NCBI RefSeq assembly: GCF_031877795.1
Contig: NC_133971.1
Location: 16,702,825 to 16,766,824 of the forward strand
Origin: Strix aluco
Taxonomy: Eukaryota > Chordata > Aves > Strigiformes > Strigidae
DNA length: 64,000 bases
Reading direction: 5' to 3'
Part shown: positions 57,291-64,000 of the stretch, piece by piece
Position numbering within the stretch: position 1 is the stretch's first letter
How the letters are laid out: each line of letters opens with the position of its first letter
Translations under genes and position numbers: made by a program
Notes under the pieces: generated by a model
Database searches by the model: none
Told to the model about the DNA's origin: nothing
Seen by the model: only the letters and a program-made list of their open reading frames with translations

Positions 57291-60152
57291 CGGGGGGCGG
57301 GGGGGGGGGGGGGGGGGGGGGAGGGACAGCTCCAGGACACGGGGCCAGAGGGGACAGGGATGCTCAGCGCCCAAAGCCCCCAGTGAGCACAGCAAGCAGG
57401 CCCTGAAACTGCCTCCAGCACACCCGCCAAGCTCCAGCACAGCTGCAGCCCCGGGTGCGTTACCCCGGCACGGGGCAGCGGCTACGGACAGTCCCGGCAG
57501 AACCCAAAGGGCTTCTCCCGGATCGAACAACGCGAGCCCACGGGCAGTGTAGGGTTAATTAACTGCTGTGGAGAGAGCCACATGCCACCGGGGAACACCC
57601 AGAGGGGCAACAGAGCCTCCAAAGCCACTCACGCACAACCCACAGCGGTGCCAGCACCCCCCTCCAAAGGGACGAGCTGCTTCCTGCTCCCCACGCTTGG
57701 TCCTGACCCGGATCCCAGTTCCACCAGCTCAGCTGCTTTGCTGCCACCTCACACCTCCCAGCCCCCCCGCGGCAGGGCTCTGGCACGGGCCCACACTGAT
57801 GCACAAACAGCACAACCACCCCTGTCCCTCTCGGGAACGCCCTGTCATAAATTAACCCTGCCAAGCACAGCCCGACAGGCACAGCACTAACTCCTGACTG
57901 AACCCCGGCTCCCCCCACGCCCTCACCCAGCAGCTCCACCCCCTGGGCTCCGCTCAGCAGATGCATCGCACCCCAGTGCCTCTGCCCAGTGCCCTTGTGC
58001 AGGGGCTGGCACGGGGCTAAGGGGAGGTCAGGCCTTGCTGAGCTTGGCTCAAATCCCTCGTGTTCATTCCAAGGCCAGAGATGCTTCTGCAACCAGGAAA
58101 ACCGGACGGCCTGGCTGGCTGGCTGGCCAGAGCACAGCGGAGAACGAGCCACGGTCGAGCCACAAACACACACCAGGGCCTGCTGGCACTTCTCACCTTC
58201 CCCCCGCTTCCATTACTTTTGGAACCCCAGTTACTGGGATTATGAACTAAATCGCTATTAATATCCAAACTGTCCTTTATTACTCTTCAAATTTTTTTGG
58301 TGGGAACAGAAGGAAGGTAAACGTCACTTAGCTGCTTCACTTCACGAGAGCAGCTGACCCGACGTGACTTTGTGCCTGACCTTACTAAGTGCTCAGAATA
58401 TTATGAACAGCCTCAAACCCAGGGATCGCTGCTGCTCCGAGCGTCAACAAAATCAGAACACTTTCCTGCTTGGCAAACCAACAAGAATCAAAGATAAACA
58501 TGTACATTTACTAAGCACTACTCTGGACTAGAAATAATTTTCCCTCCCTTTCTGCCTAACTGGACCAAGGAACAGGTGGATTTGCCCACTTATTTCCTGG
58601 GACTTGAAAGACCAGCACCCTCAAACACAGCTCTACTCTAAAATTTTTTGCATCCTGACATTGAGTAAAATCACAGATCATATTCCCTCCTGCTTCCTCT
58701 GTTCCACATCATCTATGCAAAGATTAACATTCCCTTCCCCTCAACTTTTATACACACGCCCTGCAAGCAAGGCAGTAACTTCACTCCTTCACTCCCCAAA
58801 CAGCTGCAGCGTTGTACATGCCCGAGGTACTGGGCCCTTCACAGTTTCAGGAAAGGACAAGGTTGCCGGTTCCTTTTGTGTTTGCAAGAAACCCCAGAGC
58901 ACAGCCCTGTCCTATGGACACAAGGCCATGCTGCAGCAAGAGCTGGGATTAAAGGCCTTCAGGGCCCGGGAGCTTGGCAAAAGCTGTGCTGAGGAAGAAG
59001 CTGATGTGAGCACTTCCATACGGCCCTCAGGCACCCAAATCCCTTTGTGCATGTGTCCAACAGCTTCCCTCGGTAAAATAAAACTGAACAGAGCTCTGAT
59101 GAGACTGTGCTGACAGGGACGGGAAATTAAGAATAAACAGCAAAGTGCTTAAAGGACATGAAGAACAAAAAGGCAAGTTCCATGTAGAGGCACAGCTCCG
59201 TGCCTGTACAGATCCTGTGGCTGTCACTGTGCCCCGTGCCAGAGCTCTTGTTTCAAGGGACCCCACGTCACTCGTGCTGGAGCAGCAGCACCAGCCTCAG
59301 AGCTGTCGGCTACCAACTGATCGCCCTCCAAACTCAAAGGCTGGGGAGAGATGGGCACACTCTGCCCTACAATACACTGCACCCAGCGGCTCTTGTGGGA
59401 TCACAGACTGCTGTCTGAATCTTGCTTCAGTATGCACAATAAACCCTCTGCCTTCTTCCTTACGCAAAGATCAACCATCTCCCTCTGGAGTGGTTGGTTA
59501 ATTTGCCTTCCTATTACACTTTGCTGGAAGAGGAATAGAGGAGATCTGTTACAAGCGAGACGCAGGATGCTGTTGAACAATTTTGTTCAGTTACATCATC
59601 TTGCCCTGTTCAGGCTTAAGTAGAAAGGTCACATTTCTTGCCTAGAAATCCCCTGCTTAGCTATAATTATCACGTAAACAGCACCTCAAGGGATCCAGGA
59701 AAGGAGGAGGATTTCCAGGATGAATCTCTTGCCCCTCCAGCCCACAGCTAAGTGGCTGAGTGCTTTCTAAACCAAGTCTCGCTACCCAGGAAGCCTCACC
59801 CGTCACCTCTGAAATTCCAGTCCCTCTGAATTTTATCACTTTGGTACTGTCATCCCGCAATTTATTACAAAAGCTCTGCCATAGCTGAGAGAATGAATAG
59901 GAGCCCAGTGTTACACCCCCCTGTTATTTAATGAACTTCAGCTGTCCGCTGACAGTGAGATGCACCAAGGGTCCCTTCCAAGGGTCTGCTGGAGAGTCCC
60001 CAGCTCCACATACTATCATTTACTGCTGCGGCTCCCGCCTTAGGTATTTACAGCACCATTTTCCCCTTCCCAGCATCCGATCTCTGCTATCCTGGCTTGG
60101 CAACTTTGCATCTCCCTTTCTATTTATGCTTTTTCTGGCATCTGCACCACAT

Positions 60153-60247
60153 TTCATAGAATCATTTAGGCTGGAAAAGACCTTTAAGATCATCAAGTGC
60201 AACTGTAGACCTAGCACTGCCAAGCCCACCACTCCTTTCCCTGGAGG
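60153..60247 (-). mobile_element. CR1 3' tail in copy 3
   Basis: Same CR1 terminus as in copies 1 and 2. Confidence 0.85.
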
Positions 60248-61109
60248 TACGCAAGAACTGCTGCTCAGAAAATCACCTACAGATTTCAAATGCAAGGAGA
60301 GGACAGGGAGGGGGAGTTGGCTTTGCAGTCCCTCCCAGCTAGGCCACCTGCTGCATTTTTCATCCTCAGCCTCCACAGCATTTTCTAGACAGAGCAAGAA
60401 GAAGCTAAGCTCTCACATACACACCGTGCAAAACAGATTCCAGGCCAAAACAGCCCAAAGGCCCTGTGCAAACCAAGGTGGGCAAGGCCAGCGGCACGAG
60501 GCAGGCAGCCCCCCTCCCTCCACGTTTCACCCACAGCCTGGGTGCACTCACAGCCGCAGCCCCGGGGAAGAAAGGGAGACAAGCCGGCACTTTCTCTCTC
60601 CGGGAGCAAAGCTTGCTCCCTGCCCAGCTCCGCTCGGGGGGTGAAGGGGCTCCAGCTCCCAGCCCCTGACAGGGAAAGTGCTTCAGCCTCCAGGTGCCTC
60701 TCACCCAGCACAAGAGCCCCCCTGCCCTGTGCTCCGGGGGCAACCTCCCCCCTCAGACCCTCCCCAGACCAGCGGCTGCCGTGCAGGGACACAGATCCCA
60801 CAGGAGGGCGAGCACAGCCCGCGGCCAGCAGAGGTTGGGCAGGACCGTGGGCCCCCTGCCCCGGGCACCCCCCTGCCCCAGGCACCCCCCTCTCGCACAA
60901 GGGATGCCCCCAGCCCTGCGGCATGGGGCAGGGGGTGTCACACCCCACACACACCCCCCCCCCGAGCTCCCCCGGACCCCGGGTCCCTGCTCTGCAACGC
61001 TCCCAAGCCCCCCCCCACCCGCTCGTGGCTGAGCCGCCTGGCAGCTCTGGCACCCAGAGCAGCCGTCCAGCTTTCAGCTGGGGAGGAGACACAGCCACCA
61101 CCCCCCCCA

Positions 61110-61255
61110 GCATCCCTCACCTCTCTCACTCTGCGGGGGCCGTGGGGACACACTCATGGGAGGATCCCCAATGCCAGACAGGCTGTTGTCCCCGTTGCCA
61201 GGGCAACTGGGCATGCCAGCCAGCCCCAACACTGCCATGGCAACGCCGGGGATAC
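61110..61255 (-). promoter_or_regulatory. X-box pair, copy 3
   Basis: Intact GTTGCCAGGGCAAC (61194-61207) and ACTGCCATGGCAAC (61231-61244). As this copy has the unique right flank, it may be the ancestral or outermost promoter. Confidence 0.5.
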
Positions 61256-61457
61256 GGGGGGCAGGGGAGGGGTGGGGGGGGAGGGACAGCTCCGGGACAC
61301 GGGGCCAGAGGGGACAGGGATGCTCAGTGCCCAAAGCCCCCAGTGAGCACAGCAAGCAGGCCCTGAAACTGCCTCCAGCACACCCGCCAAGCGCCAGCAC
61401 AGCTGCAGCCCCGGGGTGTGTTACCCCGGCACGGGGCAGTGGCTATGGACAGTCCCT

Positions 61458-61781
61458 TGCTGACCGTGCTCCGCTCTCTGACCCAGTCCTGGGCCTCACC
61501 ATGCCTGGAGATGGAAAACTCCTCAGAGAACCCCCCCCTCTCACAGAGCTCCCTGCCCAGGTACATGGGTGCAGCTGAGACAGGGAAGTCAAAGGAGGAC
61601 CAAGTCTCTTCCGGGCTTCTTCCCAATGACCGGGCTTATCGGTTCCAAGAAGGCTTGCAAGTCATCCACAAAAGGAAGCATCAGCCATCACCCCCAGGGG
61701 AGACCCACACTTTCAAAAAGAGAGCCCGGAAGCTGAAATTTCACCACCGTGGATGCTCAGGACCATGCAGTCAGAGGAGGT
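61458..61781 (+). CDS. Possible exon at the repeat boundary, unrecognised
   Basis: Right of the copy-3 breakpoint a + frame stays open (ENSSENPPLSQSSLPRYMG, then FKKRARKLKFHHRG) to a GAGGAG|GTACGG donor. Composition is protein-like (Ser/Lys/Arg), but no family is recognised and the 5' end is undefined. Confidence 0.25.
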
Positions 61782-62330
61782 ACGGGGTTTATATCGCTGC
61801 CCCCTCTCCATTCCTGGGGTTGGACATACCCACCTCTGCTCCCTCAGGGACCAACAAGCCCCTCTTCCCTTGCCAACACTCCCTCTGCCCCATGAGCTCC
61901 CCTCTGCTTTCCTGCACAATATCCAACTGTTACCAGTAAGCTCAGCTTGGAGCCATCATTCCCAACTCACACTTGGCTCTCAGCTGGCTGCCTGCGTTTC
62001 TGACTCCAAGAGGACACATGTGGAGCAGCCCAGGGCATGGAGGGGGGATCACACTGGCACACAGCCCAGCACAGAAGCAAGCCAGCCCCCTCAGCACTTC
62101 AGACAAGCCACCGTCCTCCATCCTAGCAGGGTCTGACCAAAGCAGGCTGCTGGCCCTGCTCTCTTCAGAGGCACAGGGTTCATGCAGGGAGCCACTCTAC
62201 AGCGCTGAAAATCCTTCCCCCATCCCCTGGGAAATGCTGCTGACAGCTCTCATCTTCCTGCAGAAACACACGAGTGTACAGCCAAGGCCAGCAGCAGGCG
62301 TGTGGCATTATTAACCTCTCTCTTGTTGCA

Positions 62331-62450
62331 GTGCCAGAAGGACACAGGGCACCATCAGCCTGCGTCCCCCCACAGCCCTGCTGCAGACTCCGAGACAAAG
62401 CCCCAGCACAGGCACTGCCCAGCTTCTGGACACCATGACCAGAGCCCCTG
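62331..62450 (+). other. Weak exon-like segment
   Basis: A good CCTCTCTCTTGTTGCAG acceptor is followed by about 120 bases open in one frame and a poor donor (GGGG|GTGACA). No recognised peptide. Confidence 0.15.
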
Positions 62451-62782
62451 GGGGGTGACACAGGCACATCAGAAACATCTTTCCTGGCATCAGTGCTGCA
62501 CTCACCAGATCGAACCCACAGAGTAACTGGGCACAGCTGGTGTCTTGCAGAGGACATGGGGCTGCAGCAAAGGCAAAGACAAGGGCTGCAGTGAGGACCA
62601 AGGGAGAGGAGGGCAGTGCTGGCACAGACAGCTTACACCATCCATGGGAGCATTCCCTTCCCCCGTTTTAACCCATGAAGGAAGAACTCCAGCGCTCAAT
62701 GAAGGGACTGACTGCGACACTCAAACCATTTTAGATGCTATCAAAAGGTTTCCTACCAAATAACTGCAGTGAGATCACTTAC

Positions 62783-62873
62783 CCAGCTGCATCGTCATGA
62801 AGTCCCAAACATGAATTCCCAAATGGGCAGCCCATAGTCCTCTCTAATCCAAGCAGGGTTTTCTTGTTTTCTT
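62783..62873 (-). CDS. Exon-like segment with strong splice sites, unrecognised
   Basis: Minus strand: TTTCCCTTCTTTCTCAG acceptor and CTGG|GTAAGTG donor bracket 91 bases open in one frame (ENKKTLLGLERTMGCPFGNS). A second frame (ENPAWIREDYGLPIWEFMFG) looks more protein-like but hits TGA near the end. It could be a real or decayed exon. Confidence 0.28.
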
Positions 62874-64000
62874 CTGAGAAAGAAGGGAAATAAAGTTGGC
62901 TCCTTTCAGACATGTTTCTCCTGCCTTCCCCTGAGCAATGCAATCCCACTTTGCAGGGGAGAACATTGATTTTTTTGGTAGCACACACCTCAACACACAG
63001 CCCTGGGTTTGCTTTCTCCCTTTCTATTCCCATGTTCGGAATCAATTTTTTTCCTCACTTTCTGTTTATTTTACATCTCACTTCCAAACCCTGATCTGGT
63101 TCTCTACTCCTTTTCTAAATCAAGACAGTATCTCAAATGTCTACATTTTGCACACCCTGACATTAGCGGTGCAACCACGAAATCCAAAAAGAGTAAATTC
63201 ATTTTTCCCCACTACTTTTTGAAACAAATCAAAGTCCTTGGCCCCAACAAATGTAATGCCTCCTAGGTTTTCTTTTTCTGTAATACTATGAAACCATTTA
63301 ATCCCGCCAGCTGTCTTTGTGTAAATGCAGAAGAAAATTTACAAGCCTCAACAAGTTAATCACAGCTCAAGGGGAATCTCTGACATGGAGGTCAGCAAGG
63401 CAGTAATTGTGAGGCTGTGACTGCCAGGAGACAACGCCACAGGAAGATGGGTCGATTCTGGATGGAGGTTCAGGCCTGACTCAGCAGGGTACTGCCCTTA
63501 GGCATCTCAGCCTAAACAAGAAAGTGGACAGTTGTCAAGGGCACTGATCACCTACACAGTTACAGGATGCTTCGACAGTTGTTCTGGGGCTCACTCTACC
63601 TTAATCCCAACTCTCCTGGCCTTGTGTTTCCTCTGGCAGCTAAAAGACACCTAAGTCCCCACCATATTGAGGACAGAAACACACTGCAGTACCAGTGCAC
63701 TGCAGGAGCAGGGCTTAGTGGCCTTTCACAGTCACAGAGGCAGAGTAGGGGTCAGTCTCTCCTCCTCCACACCCAGCTCTTCTCCTCAGCTGGCAGGGTC
63801 CTGCCAGGGCATTCTCCATTCCACCCTGTGCCATGGGGCACCACAGGCTGGGGAGCACCAGGCCCTCCTCTCCTCCACCCAAGGAGGGCACAGAGCCTCC
63901 TTCAGAGCCCAAGCACATGGCAGCTCTCTACTACTGGGCATCTCATGCATTTAAAACCATGGCAATACCTGAGCACCCACAGCCCAGCAATATCCTCCCA
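62874..64000. other. Unique sequence, nothing recognised
   Basis: About 1.1 kb of unique sequence at the right edge, with no coding, RNA or repeat signal that I can support. Confidence 0.4.

Larger units (their letters stand above)
55972..59931. repeat. 3.96-kb tandem unit, copy 2
   Basis: Full second copy, nearly identical to copy 1 with scattered substitutions and a longer G run (about 57293-57322). Confidence 0.93.
59932..61457. repeat. 3.96-kb tandem unit, copy 3 (truncated)
   Basis: Only the first about 1.53 kb is present. Identity to copies 1 and 2 ends in GGACAGTCCC, after which unique sequence begins. It shares several variants with copy 2 rather than copy 1. Confidence 0.92.

Overview
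The window looks like avian nuclear DNA. Evidence: a CR1 LINE 3' segment with its terminal signature (12064-12748) plus several short CR1 tails, avian-type retroviral LTRs (35.1-38.0 kb), small spliced exons, and GC-rich islands. No bacterial-style operons, tRNA/rRNA genes or CRISPR arrays were seen.

Region 1 (about 0.7-30.3 kb, + strand) holds a colinear series of about 27 exons of CEP250 (C-Nap1, a centrosomal coiled-coil linker protein), recognised exon by exon from the protein sequence. Exons from 1.8 to 9.6 kb (the rootletin-like N-terminal part) are open, with mostly good splice sites. From 10.5 kb onward there are frameshifts and in-frame stops (at least TAG 11485, TGA 13829, TAG 13871, TGA 18449, TGA 20902, TGA-TGA 28972). 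The large central coiled-coil exon expected between 26.2 and 28.1 kb is absent. I read it as a decayed CEP250 copy or pseudogene. One intron holds about 0.9 kb of degenerate telomere-like CCCTAA/CCCCTAA sequence (16.69-17.58 kb), and another holds a CR1 element.

Region 2 (30.3-35.1 kb) is GC-rich. It has a CpG island with a 22-base G run, a degenerate minisatellite with a long shadow ORF, and several weak minus-strand exon candidates ending at an AATAAA signal near 32.68 kb.

Region 3 (35.1-38.0 kb) is a cluster of LTRs, mostly minus strand.

Region 4 (37.97-51.43 kb) is about 13.5 kb of a 35-bp satellite. It is arranged as two large arms of opposite orientation meeting near 46.47-46.49 kb. 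Variant monomers recur at multiples of 35 bp, which indicates irregular higher-order structure.

Region 5 (51.4-61.5 kb): a well-formed minus-strand coding exon (51624-51755) is followed by a 3.96-kb segment present in two full tandem copies and one truncated copy. Each copy carries a CR1 tail and a GC island with a pair of RFX X-box-like sites. This looks like a recently amplified promoter/first-exon segment of a possible ciliary gene that reads left. The satellite and LTR cluster would then lie in, or interrupt, that gene.

Region 6 (61.5-64 kb) is unique sequence with weak exon candidates only.

All gene names rest on recognition of protein similarity, not on a search.
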